DNA of 64,000 bases from Tomitella fengzijianii. Its GTDB lineage: Bacteria; Actinomycetota; Actinomycetes; Mycobacteriales; Mycobacteriaceae. Within the stretch, counting starts at the first letter, position 1, and each line of letters begins with the position of its first letter. The notes beneath the pieces are model-generated. The model did no database searches. It was not told where the DNA came from and saw nothing but the letters and a program-made list of their open reading frames with translations. Below are positions 17,665 through 26,420 of the stretch, piece by piece. The stretch is from contig NZ_CP041765.1 of NCBI RefSeq assembly GCF_007559025.1, positions 3,407,501-3,471,500 on the forward strand, given 5' to 3'. The position numbers and the translations under genes were made by a program.

Positions 17665-18402
17665 GTGTCCGCCGAACAGCCCGATACCGCCGACACCACC
17701 GAAATCCCCGAAGCCCCCGCCAGGCCCGTCGCCATCGCCGCGGACGGACTGCACGCCACGGGGCCCGACGGACCGGTGTTCGGCCCCGTCGACCTCCGCA
17801 TCGCCGAGGGCGGGCTGCACATCCTGCAGAGCCCCTCCGGCTCGGGGCGCACCGCGCTGTTGCTGGCGCTGGCCGGACGATTCAAGGTGGATGCCGGGAC
17901 CCTGACGGTGCTCGGCGCGCGCCGCCCGTCGGAGATCCGCCGATCCACGGCCCTCGCCGGTTTCCGCGACATCGACGAGATCGACGATGCGGTGCGGGTG
18001 CGCGCGGTGGTCCGCGAACAGCTGGCCTGGAACTCCCCCTGGTACCGGCCCGCCCCGCGCTTCGACGACGGCGCCTATTCGCGCCTGACGCTGCCCGTGT
18101 TCGGGGAGCTGGCGCCGCCCTCGCCCGCCGCCTACATCCAGGACCTCGGCGAGCTCGAGCTGCTGCTGCTCCGGATCGCCCTGGCCCTGTCCGCTTCCGA
18201 CGCGCGGGTGCTCCTGGTGGACGACCTCGAGCAGGTCCGCGACCTCGGCGAACAGGCCGTGCTGGCGCGCAGGCTGGCCGCCGTCGGCGAACACCGCACC
18301 GTCGTCGCCTCCGCCATCAACCCGCTGCCCCATCCCGCACCGCCGCACACCCTCCACGTGCCGGACGCCGTCGCGCCCGCACCCCGGCAGAAAGGCGCCT
18401 GA
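17665..18402 (+). CDS. Degenerate ABC-type ATPase paired with a YhgE/Pip membrane protein
   Basis: The 245-residue product has the overall plan of an ABC ATP-binding subunit but with altered key residues. The Walker A region reads SPSGSGRT (56-63), with Arg62 in place of the invariant Lys. No LSGGQ signature is seen; the equivalent stretch reads QDLGELELLLLRIALAL. Walker B is ARVLLVDDLE, with Asp where the catalytic Glu is expected. It may bind nucleotide weakly or act as a structural subunit. The start is GTG 17665 behind GAAAGGA. Three bases separate its stop from the next gene, so the two form an operon. Confidence 0.75.
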   Translation: MSAEQPDTADTTEIPEAPARPVAIAADGLHATGPDGPVFGPVDLRIAEGGLHILQSPSGSGRTALLLALAGRFKVDAGTLTVLGARRPSEIRRSTALAGFRDIDEIDDAVRVRAVVREQLAWNSPWYRPAPRFDDGAYSRLTLPVFGELAPPSPAAYIQDLGELELLLLRIALALSASDARVLLVDDLEQVRDLGEQAVLARRLAAVGEHRTVVASAINPLPHPAPPHTLHVPDAVAPAPRQKGA

Positions 18403-18405
18403 TCC

Positions 18406-20418
18406 ATGCTCGCCGGATTCGCGATCGGCACCGAGCTCAAGCGCTTCGGCAAGGGCCGGATGCCCAAGGTGGCGCTGGTCGCCATCGTCTTCATGCCGCT
18501 GCTCTACGGCGCCCTGTACCTGTGGGCTTTCTGGAACCCGTTCGGCGAGGTCGCCAAACTGCCGGTGGCCCTGGTCAACAGCGACCGGGGCGCGGTGGTC
18601 CAGGGGCAGCCGCTCAACGCGGGCCAGGAGGTCGCCGACGAACTGCTCCGGCGCGAGGACCTGGACTGGCGGCAGGTCTCGCCGCAGGCGGCCCGGCAGG
18701 GCGTGGAGGACGGCGACTACTACTTCGCCGTCGAGCTGCCGGAGGACTTCAGCGCGGCGGTGGGCTCGCCGATGTCCGCCGATCCGCACCAGGCGCAGAT
18801 CGACGTGCTCTTCAACGACGCCAACAACTACCTCGGCACGATCATCGGCCAGAACGCCATGCACCAGCTGCAACTGGCGGTGAGCCAGAACATCAGCGGC
18901 CAGGCCGTGGACAAGGTCCTCGTCGGGCTGCAGTCCGCCGGTGAAGGGCTCACGCAGGCCGCCGACGGGGCGCAACGACTGGCCGACGGGGCCGCGCAGC
19001 TCGATGACGGCGCCGGCGAGCTCGATGACGGCGCGCACACGCTGTCCGACGGCATCGACACCGCGTACTCGGGTTCCGGGGAGCTGTCCACCGGCGCGCA
19101 GACCCTCTCCGAGGGCATCGACACCGCCGCCGGCGGGGTCCAGGCGCTCACCGGCGGGCTCGGCCGGCTCAGCGCCGGCACCGAGCAGCTCGGGGCGGGG
19201 GCCGGCCAGATCAGCGCCGGCGTGGACCAGGTGGTGGGCATGCTCGACCCCCTCGGTCAGGCGCAGACCGACGCGGCGCGGTCCGTGGCACAGGTGGCGG
19301 ACATGCTCCGCGCCAACCCGGACCCCGTCTCCCGGCAGGCCGTCGCCGCACTCGACGGGCTGCAGCACACCCTGGCCACGCAGGGGCTCTCCCCCGGGGC
19401 CCTCGACCAGCTGCACCGGCTCAGCGACGGCGCCGCGCGACTCTCGCACGAGCTCGGCGACCCGTCCTCGGAATACCGCAGCGGCATCAGCGCTCTCGTA
19501 GCCGGCGGCGGGGAGCTGCAGTCCGGGATGACGCAGCTCTCCGACGGCGGGCACCGGCTCACCGGCGGCGCAACGGAACTCCACGGCGGGCTGGCGCGGC
19601 TCTCCGACGGCGGCCATGCCCTCACCGACGGCACCGGCACCCTCACAGGCGGCACCGAACAGCTGCGCGGCGGCGCGGACGAGCTGGCGGACCGGCTCGG
19701 CGAAGGGGCCGGTCAGGTTCCCGACTGGAGCGACGAACAGCGCCGCGAGGTGTCGTCGACCATCGGCGCCCCCGTCGCGCTGTCCGAAAACAGCATCACC
19801 CACGCCGAGACGTTCGGCATGGGCTTCGCGCCGTTCTTCCTGTCGCTCGCGCTGTTCGTCGGCGGCATGATCATCTGGATGCTGCTGCGGCCGCTGCAAC
19901 TGCGCCCGCTCGCCGGCCGGCTCGGGGCCGTCCGCGTGGTCCTGGCCTCCTACCTGCCCGCGCTGTGCGTGGTGCTTGCCCAGTCGGTGGTGATGTTCCT
20001 GGTGGTGCGGTTCGCCCTGGGGCTGGACCCGGCGTACCCGGCGGCGACCTTCGGCGTGCTGACGCTCATCGGCGCGGCGTACCTGGCGCTGATCCAGATG
20101 TTCAACGTGGTGCTGGGCCCCTCGGTGGGGCGCGTGGTCACGCTGGCGTTCCTCATGCTGCAGCTCGTGTCCTCCGGGGGCGTGTACCCGGTGGAGACGA
20201 CGTCCCGGCCGTTCCAGTTCCTGCACCCGTTCGATCCGATGACCTACACGGTCGACGCGCTGCGCCAGGTCACGCTGGGCCACATCGACGGGCGGCTGTG
20301 GACCTCCGTCGCCGTGCTCGCGGGGGTGCTCGTCGCGTCGATCGCCGTCAGCGCGCTGGCCGCGCGCCGCGACAGGCGCTGGACCATCGAGCGCCTGCAC
20401 CCGCCGATCGCCGTGTGA
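18406..20418 (+). CDS. YhgE/Pip-family membrane protein with DGA-type helical repeats
   Basis: The 670-residue product has one N-terminal membrane segment (VALVAIVFMPLLYGALYLW, about 25-43), a large extracytoplasmic domain and about five C-terminal membrane segments. The external part from about residue 185 to 430 is a long array of heptad-like repeats of the form L-x-D-G-A-x-x-L-x-x-G, as in YhgE/Pip and ESAT-6-linked membrane proteins. The C-terminal block (GMGFAPFFLSLALFVGGMI, then GGVYPVETTSRPFQFLHPFDPMTY) is the ABC-2-like permease domain. It is likely a phage-receptor-like or type VII-secretion-like envelope protein whose partner ATPase is the preceding gene. Confidence 0.85.
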   Translation: MLAGFAIGTELKRFGKGRMPKVALVAIVFMPLLYGALYLWAFWNPFGEVAKLPVALVNSDRGAVVQGQPLNAGQEVADELLRREDLDWRQVSPQAARQGVEDGDYYFAVELPEDFSAAVGSPMSADPHQAQIDVLFNDANNYLGTIIGQNAMHQLQLAVSQNISGQAVDKVLVGLQSAGEGLTQAADGAQRLADGAAQLDDGAGELDDGAHTLSDGIDTAYSGSGELSTGAQTLSEGIDTAAGGVQALTGGLGRLSAGTEQLGAGAGQISAGVDQVVGMLDPLGQAQTDAARSVAQVADMLRANPDPVSRQAVAALDGLQHTLATQGLSPGALDQLHRLSDGAARLSHELGDPSSEYRSGISALVAGGGELQSGMTQLSDGGHRLTGGATELHGGLARLSDGGHALTDGTGTLTGGTEQLRGGADELADRLGEGAGQVPDWSDEQRREVSSTIGAPVALSENSITHAETFGMGFAPFFLSLALFVGGMIIWMLLRPLQLRPLAGRLGAVRVVLASYLPALCVVLAQSVVMFLVVRFALGLDPAYPAATFGVLTLIGAAYLALIQMFNVVLGPSVGRVVTLAFLMLQLVSSGGVYPVETTSRPFQFLHPFDPMTYTVDALRQVTLGHIDGRLWTSVAVLAGVLVASIAVSALAARRDRRWTIERLHPPIAV

Positions 20419-20601
20419 GACTGGAACCGCTGCACCCCTGGCACCGCTGCGCTCCCAGATACCGCCGATCCGAGCACCCGTTGCGCGCGATCCGCCGGGA
20501 ATCGGTGCTCGTCGTGTGTACCGGGCACGCGGACCGCTGCTGGGCGCCGACGGCCGCGGGTAGGGTCGGCGCCACGAGCTCCGCAGCCGAGTAGGAAGAG
20601 T

Positions 20602-21273
20602 GTGATCGACATGGCGCGCGTCGTCGTCTTCGGTGGCCACGGCAAGGTGGCGATGCTGCTGCATCCGCTCCTCGTCGAGCGCGGCGACGAGGTCACCGCC
20701 ATCGTCCGCAACCCCGAACACACGGAGGAAGTGGCGGCGACGGGCGCCCGGCCGCTGGTGGCGGACGTGGAGCGGCTCGATGCGGACGCCATCGCGGAGG
20801 AGATCCGGGGGTTCGACGCGGTGGTGTGGGCCGCGGGCGCCGGCGGCGGCGATCCGGAACGCACCTACACGGTGGACCGGGACGCGGCCATCCGCTCGAT
20901 GGACGCGGCGGCCCGCGCCGGGCTGCGCCGCTACGTGATGGTCTCGTACTTCGGCGCGGATCCCGAGCACGGCGTCCCCTCGGACAACGGCTTCTTCCCC
21001 TACGCCGAAGCGAAGGCGGCCGCCGACGCCCACCTGCGCGGCACCGACCTGGACTGGACGGTGCTGGGGCCGAGCCGCCTCACGCTCGAGCCGGGCTCCG
21101 GCCGGATCGAGGCGGACGAGGGGCCGCGGTCGCCGATGGCCAAGGGCGAGGTCCCCCGCGCCGACGTGGCCGCGGTGACCGCCGAGGTGCTCCACCGCGA
21201 CGACACCATCCGGCGCACCATCGAGTTCAACACCGGGGCCACCCCGATCGCCGAGGCCCTCGGCAGGAGCTGA
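20602..21273 (+). CDS. NAD(P)-binding atypical short-chain dehydrogenase (YwnB/NmrA-like)
   Basis: The 223-residue Rossmann-fold protein begins RVVVFGGHGKVAMLL, a variant of the GxxGxxG dinucleotide motif, and contains VVWAAGAGGG and FPYAEAKAAADAHL, with a Tyr-x-x-x-Lys pair. Members of this group bind NAD(P) and either reduce flavins or sense redox state. The start is GTG 20602 after AGGAAG; ATG 20611 is the alternative. It converges on the VanW gene with only six bases between stops, so read-through or antisense effects are possible. Confidence 0.8.
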   Translation: MIDMARVVVFGGHGKVAMLLHPLLVERGDEVTAIVRNPEHTEEVAATGARPLVADVERLDADAIAEEIRGFDAVVWAAGAGGGDPERTYTVDRDAAIRSMDAAARAGLRRYVMVSYFGADPEHGVPSDNGFFPYAEAKAAADAHLRGTDLDWTVLGPSRLTLEPGSGRIEADEGPRSPMAKGEVPRADVAAVTAEVLHRDDTIRRTIEFNTGATPIAEALGRS

Positions 21274-21279
21274 CGCCGC

Positions 21280-23004
21280 CTATTTGCAGCTGACGATCGG
21301 CGACGGGTCGTACACCGTGGTCTCGGTGCTGCGGGAGATCTCCGCGCCCGTGGCCGCGCTGCGGATGATGCGGGTGTCCGAAGTGGTGAAGCCGGGCGCC
21401 CCGGACGACGGCGAGCAGTCCGCACCGCTGAGCGTGATCCGCTCCGGGTCGGTGTAGTTGGAACGCCCCCCGTTCACCGATTCCACGTCCACGGTCTTGG
21501 TGCCCCAGATGCGCACGGTCACCGAATCCGAGTCGCCGGACGCCTGGATGAGCACCCCGGTGGACGACGGGTTGGTGAACTTGAGATCGATGGCCCCCTC
21601 GTACACGGTGGCCTCGCGACCCGCGGGGTAACGCGAGATGTAGTAGCTGTGCTCCTGGTGGCCGGCGTCCTGCATCCCCGCGAAGTACGACGCGTTGAAC
21701 AGGGTGGTGGCGAACTGGCTGATGCCGCCGCCCACGGCCTCGTCGGCGTGCCCGTTGAGGATGATCCCGGACTCCACGTACCCCTGGGCGGTGCCGCGCG
21801 GGCCGGTGTAGCCGTTGAGGGAGAAGGTCTCGCCGGGGAGCACCACTGCACCATTGACCTCCTGCGCCACGCGCCGGATGTTCACGCCGGAGGCGTAGCT
21901 GAAGCCGCTGGTGGTGAACTCTGCGATCACCTCGTCGATGCCCAGTCCCTCGGCCTCCTCCGTGGTCAGCTCGGGGTGATCGTCCACGTAGACGGCCGGC
22001 AGAGTGCGCCCGTCGCGGGTCAGCGCCTGCCAGTCGTGCAGGGTCGCGGCCCAGTCGATGTCGCGTCCGTCCTGCGAGGGCACCACCTCCGGACCCGACG
22101 AGCCCAGACGCACGGTGGCGTCGCGTGCGGGCGTGACGGTGCCGGCGAGCTGCTCGCCGAACACCCGCTGCGCCGCATCCGCGTCGAACCGGGGCACCAG
22201 CGCGCCCTCGTCGTCCAGTTCGATCCGCATGATCTCGCCGATCCGCTCCGGAGGGAGCACGGCGTCGGCGCCCTCCCCGGTGACCGTGACGGGCCCGGCC
22301 ACGGCGGCGCGGGCGAACCCGTCGAGCACGGCCTGGACGTCGGCCCTGTCCGTCCGCGGCTGTTCCACCTGCACGGGGAGCACCACCGGCGCGCCGTCGG
22401 CCCAATGCTCGATGAGGGTGTCGGCCGCCGCCGGGGCGTCGAGCGTCTGACCCGACTGCGGCCACGTCGGCACCGCTTCGCCGCCCTCGAAGGCCACGCC
22501 GCCCTCGACCACCGGACGGTCGACCTCCTCGGCGATGCCGTCGACGGCGGCCGCGAGCGCGTCCTGATCCACCTGGCCGACGACGGGGACGTCCCGGGTG
22601 GTGAACAGCGACGTCAACCGGGTCCACGGATTCATCGAACCGGTGCCCGCGGCGGCGACGCTCCTCTCGGCGTCGATGCCGAGTCCCGCGTCGGCCGGGA
22701 CGACCTCGAAGTTGGCGTCGCCCGCCTGCACGGCGACCGCACGGGTTCCGCCGTCCTCGGCACGTGCGCGTATCCGCTCCGCGGCCTCCTCCGGCTCGAG
22801 GCCGCCGACCTCCACCCCGGCGATGCGCACGCCGCGCGGCACCTCGCCCGACGTCATCGCCACGTCGATCCCGAACGCTACGGCGGCGAGGACGACGACG
22901 CCGCCGATCGCCGAGGCGATGATGCGCAGGCGTCTACGGCCGCCGACGGTGTCGCCGGGGTCGCCCGCGCGGGGCCCGGGCGCCGGATCCTGCTCGCCGG
23001 TCAT
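21280..23004 (-). CDS. VanW-domain protein with peptidoglycan-binding-like domains
   Basis: The 574-residue protein has a cytosolic N-terminus, one membrane anchor at about residues 27-50 (IIASAIGGVVVLAAVAFGI) and a large exported part. Two YoaR-like domains (about 55-150 and 210-320) precede the VanW domain, which has FSYASGVNIRRVAQE and PGETFSLNGYTGPRGTAQGY, then GGGISQFATTLFNASYFAG. VanW proteins occur near vancomycin-resistance and cell-wall genes but have no proven activity. Here the neighbours are unrelated, so a role in envelope maintenance is an inference. The start is ATG 23004. Confidence 0.87.
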   Translation of the reverse strand: MTGEQDPAPGPRAGDPGDTVGGRRRLRIIASAIGGVVVLAAVAFGIDVAMTSGEVPRGVRIAGVEVGGLEPEEAAERIRARAEDGGTRAVAVQAGDANFEVVPADAGLGIDAERSVAAAGTGSMNPWTRLTSLFTTRDVPVVGQVDQDALAAAVDGIAEEVDRPVVEGGVAFEGGEAVPTWPQSGQTLDAPAAADTLIEHWADGAPVVLPVQVEQPRTDRADVQAVLDGFARAAVAGPVTVTGEGADAVLPPERIGEIMRIELDDEGALVPRFDADAAQRVFGEQLAGTVTPARDATVRLGSSGPEVVPSQDGRDIDWAATLHDWQALTRDGRTLPAVYVDDHPELTTEEAEGLGIDEVIAEFTTSGFSYASGVNIRRVAQEVNGAVVLPGETFSLNGYTGPRGTAQGYVESGIILNGHADEAVGGGISQFATTLFNASYFAGMQDAGHQEHSYYISRYPAGREATVYEGAIDLKFTNPSSTGVLIQASGDSDSVTVRIWGTKTVDVESVNGGRSNYTDPERITLSGADCSPSSGAPGFTTSDTRIIRSAATGAEISRSTETTVYDPSPIVSCK

Positions 23005-23398
23005 CGCGCTCCTTCAGTCGATCGTCGGCCCGGATCCGGATACTCGGCCGGGCGGGACACCCACCATCATGATCGAAGGTGAACGTCCATGCTTCAACCG
23101 GTCCCATGACGCACTGCGGCTGAAGACGGGGCCGGGGCCGGGGCCGGGGCCGTGGCCGGGGCAGAGCCGCTTGCCGCGACGCTTCCGCCCAGGGTAATAG
23201 GGGTACCGGTCCGGGCGCACGAGTAGGCCGCGTGAGCCCGTCGGTCGGGGTTGACGGGATCACGCGGCCGTCCTGTCTGTCGGTCGCCGCACGTTCGGCG
23301 TTACATCCCGTCCGCAGCGACCGCCGGAACCGGCCGGGAGGGGACACCGAACCGGCCAAGACCCCGTAAGAGGCCGACCGCCCCCGTACCATGTCCGC
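23005..23398. other. Divergent control region between the vanW and luxR genes, with GGGGCC microsatellite
   Basis: These 394 bases hold no gene. They contain four perfect tandem copies of GGGGCC (23128-23151), followed by two decayed copies, nearer the VanW side. Both flanking genes start outward, so promoters of both should be here; no boxes are clear enough to mark. Confidence 0.5.
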
Positions 23399-26182
23399 AT
23401 GGGGATCGAGGAGGAGAGCCGTGCGACCATCCTCGATACCGTTCTGAGGGGGATCGGCGCGACACTTGCGGACGGGCCGGGCGGCGGGCCCGCCGCGTTC
23501 CTGATCACGGGCAGCGGCGGCTCGGGAAAGACCCACCTGCTGCATCTGCTGGCCGGGCTGGCGGACGCACCGGACGTCGACCTGCGCTTCGCGTCCGGCG
23601 AGCCGGCTTCCACCGGCCGCCCGGGGGCGGTGCTCGCGCAGCTGTTCCCTGAACTGGAGTCGCCCGTCGACCGCGCGTTCGGCGGCGTCCAGGACGAGCA
23701 CTCGACGGCGCCGCCGGGGCCGATCCGGCACGCACTCGCGCTGGTCGCCGAACTCGCCCGGGAACGCCCGCTGGCGGTGCTGCTCGATGACGCGCACTTG
23801 GCCGACAGCCTCTCGCTCTCGGTACTCACCCGGCTCGCGGGCACCGACGCGGAGGTGCGGCCGGCGATGGTGATCGCCCGGCGCGGCATACCGGCCCGCG
23901 GCGCGTTGACCATGCTGGCCGGCGCCCCCACCGTGCGCGAGATCGTCCTCGCACCACTCACGGACGACGAGATCCTCGCGCTCGCCCGCGCGCGCCTGGG
24001 CGCCCCGCCCGGCCCCACGCTCGCCGCGGCTTTGATGCAGACCGGCGGCAACCCGGCCCATGCCAACCGGATTCTCGACTGGGTACGGTTCCGTGAGCGG
24101 CTGCACCCGGTGCCCGGAAGCGGCGCCGTCGACGCGCGGCTGGAGCACGACGAAATGGTCGAGATCCTCTCGCGCAGCGTCGACACCCAGCTCAGCCTGC
24201 TGGACCCCGACGCATTGCAGACCGTCAGGCTCGTCGCGGTGTGGAACAAGGCGGTGACCGCGGCCGAGATCGGCCTGGCCCGCCGCCAGCACCCGAGCGA
24301 GTTCGTCGGCGGCATCGACGCGGCGGTGGGGGCCGGCATCCTCGTGTGGGAGGGCGAGCACATCCGGTTCGGCTCGCGGGTCGCCGCGGAGGCCGTGCGG
24401 GCGGGGCTGGCCCCGACGATCCGCGAGTTGATGCTGGCCGCCGTGGGCGCGGCGGCAGACGTCCGCGCCCACGGCGAGTCCGGGGTCGGGGTCGACGCGA
24501 CCGCCTCGGTGCTGCGCGTCCAGACGAGCCTGCAGATCGGCGCCCAGCTGCCGCGGCCACCGCGCCCGCGGGCCCGGACCATCACCACCCCCGCCGGCCT
24601 TCCCGCGGTGCTGGCCCGCGTCACCATGCTCTCCGACGCCGGGCGGCTGTATGAGGCCTACGAGCTGGCCGAGCGGGCCCTCCCGTCGCACACCGAGCCG
24701 ACGGAACGGTTGACGCTGCTGTTCTCGATGTTGTCGTTCGCGACGCTCGGCGGCCGTGTCGAGCGGGCGCGCACGGTGCTGCGCGCGATGCACGACGAGC
24801 CGCTGCCCCGCGAGTCCGCGGCCTGGCTCGCCGAGATAGAGACGTGGCTGGACGCCATGACCGGCAACCCGCCGCGCGGCGGCACGCTCACGGCGCTCGC
24901 GGAGATCGACGACGCCCCGCCGGGGCTCACCGGCTACCGCACGGCCCGCGCGATAGGCCTGACGTTGGCCGGCGACTGCGTGGGTGCGCTTGCGCTGCTC
25001 GACGCGGTGCTCGACTCCAACGCCGCAAGCCAGAGCTGGCTGGGTGCGGACAGTCCCGAATCCGCCGCGTGGCCGCTATGGGTGACGCGGTTCGCCTACG
25101 GGCCCTCCTACACCCTGACCCGCGCACCGGTGGACAGCGTGCGCGACAACCGCCTGGTCAACCGGTGGCTGGGCCCGTTCCGGCAGAGCGTCATCGCGGA
25201 ATCGCACATGGCGTGCGGCGAGCTCGACATCGCCTCGATGCTCCTCGACGACTCCCTCGCCGAAGCCCGACGTATCGAATCCGGGTGGATGTCCACGGCG
25301 GTGGCCGACAGGGCGCTGATCGACGTGCACCGCGGCGCCGCCCCCGCAGCGCTCATGCTGATCGCGCAGTGGCGCGAATGCGGCTTCCCCGACAGGTTCG
25401 GCCTGCGCGACGTCGATGTCGCCGAAGCCGAGGCCCGCCTGGCGCTCGGCGAGAGCGATGCGGTTTCCGAGCTCGCCGGGCAGACGTGGACCGCCTCTGC
25501 CGACGACGGCCACCGAGCCTGGATGGTGCACCGGGCACCCATGCTCATCCGGCAGGCCCGGCTCGCCGGCGACGACGCCCTGGTCGCCGCCATCGCCGAC
25601 GGCACCGCCGCGATGCTGCCCGGATTCGACGCGCCCGCGCTGCGCGGGCCCGCGTCGCTCACCGCCGCGGTCGCAGCGCAGGACCAGGCCGCCGCCGAAC
25701 GGTCCGCCGCCGAGTTCCAGTCGGTGGGCGACCAGCTGGGCGAGCTCGCCGCGCTGGAAGAGGCCGCATGCCTGGCCGCCGCAACCGGCCGCGCGCCGGC
25801 GGCGCTCGGTATCGCGCAGCGCGCTGCGGCGTTGGCGTCGCGCATCGGCTCCGTCGCCACCGGGCAGAGGCTCCACACGCGGCTGCGCGAGTCCGGGATC
25901 GAGGTCCCCCGCGCCGGGGCGGGCGTTTCCTGGCCGGGCAGCCGTGGTTCGGGCGGCGTGCCGGGCCCCGCGGGGGTCGCCGCACCCGGAGCAGGCAGCC
26001 TCACCCGCGCCGAGAACCGCGTCTCCCGGCTGGTGGCGCAGGGCATGACCAGCCCGCAGATCGCCGAACGGCTCGGCATCTCGCCGCGCACCGTGCAGAC
26101 CCACATCTCCCACGTGCTCACCAAGCTGGGGCTCAGCACGCGCGCCGAGATCGCCGCCTTCATCTCCAGCACCCGCCGCTGA
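23399..26182 (+). CDS. Large ATP-binding LuxR-type transcription regulator (LAL family)
   Basis: The 927-residue product has an N-terminal AAA/STAND ATPase with Walker A GSGGSGKT (residues 38-45) and a Walker B-like LAVLLDDAHLAD near 125. A long helical TPR-like middle follows, then a C-terminal LuxR helix-turn-helix (LTRAENRVSRLVAQGM, MTSPQIAERLGISPRTVQTH). LAL regulators are ATP-dependent activators tied to maltose use or secondary metabolites; the ligand here is not predictable. The gene is divergent from vanW. A weak hairpin at 26187-26202 follows the stop. The start is ATG 23399. Confidence 0.88.
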   Translation: MGIEEESRATILDTVLRGIGATLADGPGGGPAAFLITGSGGSGKTHLLHLLAGLADAPDVDLRFASGEPASTGRPGAVLAQLFPELESPVDRAFGGVQDEHSTAPPGPIRHALALVAELARERPLAVLLDDAHLADSLSLSVLTRLAGTDAEVRPAMVIARRGIPARGALTMLAGAPTVREIVLAPLTDDEILALARARLGAPPGPTLAAALMQTGGNPAHANRILDWVRFRERLHPVPGSGAVDARLEHDEMVEILSRSVDTQLSLLDPDALQTVRLVAVWNKAVTAAEIGLARRQHPSEFVGGIDAAVGAGILVWEGEHIRFGSRVAAEAVRAGLAPTIRELMLAAVGAAADVRAHGESGVGVDATASVLRVQTSLQIGAQLPRPPRPRARTITTPAGLPAVLARVTMLSDAGRLYEAYELAERALPSHTEPTERLTLLFSMLSFATLGGRVERARTVLRAMHDEPLPRESAAWLAEIETWLDAMTGNPPRGGTLTALAEIDDAPPGLTGYRTARAIGLTLAGDCVGALALLDAVLDSNAASQSWLGADSPESAAWPLWVTRFAYGPSYTLTRAPVDSVRDNRLVNRWLGPFRQSVIAESHMACGELDIASMLLDDSLAEARRIESGWMSTAVADRALIDVHRGAAPAALMLIAQWRECGFPDRFGLRDVDVAEAEARLALGESDAVSELAGQTWTASADDGHRAWMVHRAPMLIRQARLAGDDALVAAIADGTAAMLPGFDAPALRGPASLTAAVAAQDQAAAERSAAEFQSVGDQLGELAALEEAACLAAATGRAPAALGIAQRAAALASRIGSVATGQRLHTRLRESGIEVPRAGAGVSWPGSRGSGGVPGPAGVAAPGAGSLTRAENRVSRLVAQGMTSPQIAERLGISPRTVQTHISHVLTKLGLSTRAEIAAFISSTRR

Positions 26183-26360
26183 GGGACGCTCCCGGCGGAG
26201 CGGGATCCACGATCAGAACCGGCCGTCGTGGACGTGCACGCGGCGAGTGGCAACAACACGATGCCCGCTATGCACGTGATGCGGCCGCATCTCATGGCGC
26301 ACCATCCTCATCGACACACCCCGGCACGCGTCTGCGCTCACAATGGCGCTCAACGCCGCA

Positions 26361-26381
26361 GGTGCGAACGTATAACGCACC
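26361..26381 (-). terminator. Possible fprB terminator hairpin
   Basis: A GGTGCG/CGCACC stem around a 9-base loop lies 39 bases beyond the fprB stop in the direction of transcription. The stem is short, so confidence is low. Confidence 0.35.
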
Positions 26382-26420
26382 CGCGCACCCCCGCAGGGAT
26401 CCGGCGGGACGTGCGGCGCC

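Noticed and set aside
17623-21195. A 1,190-residue open frame on the minus strand opposite the ABC/YhgE operon
   Set aside because: Only low-complexity Arg/Gly/His composition; the plus-strand genes carry recognisable domains and ribosome-binding sites.
26187-26202. Strong terminator after the LuxR gene
   Set aside because: Only a 6-bp stem with a 4-base loop; too weak to annotate as a terminator.
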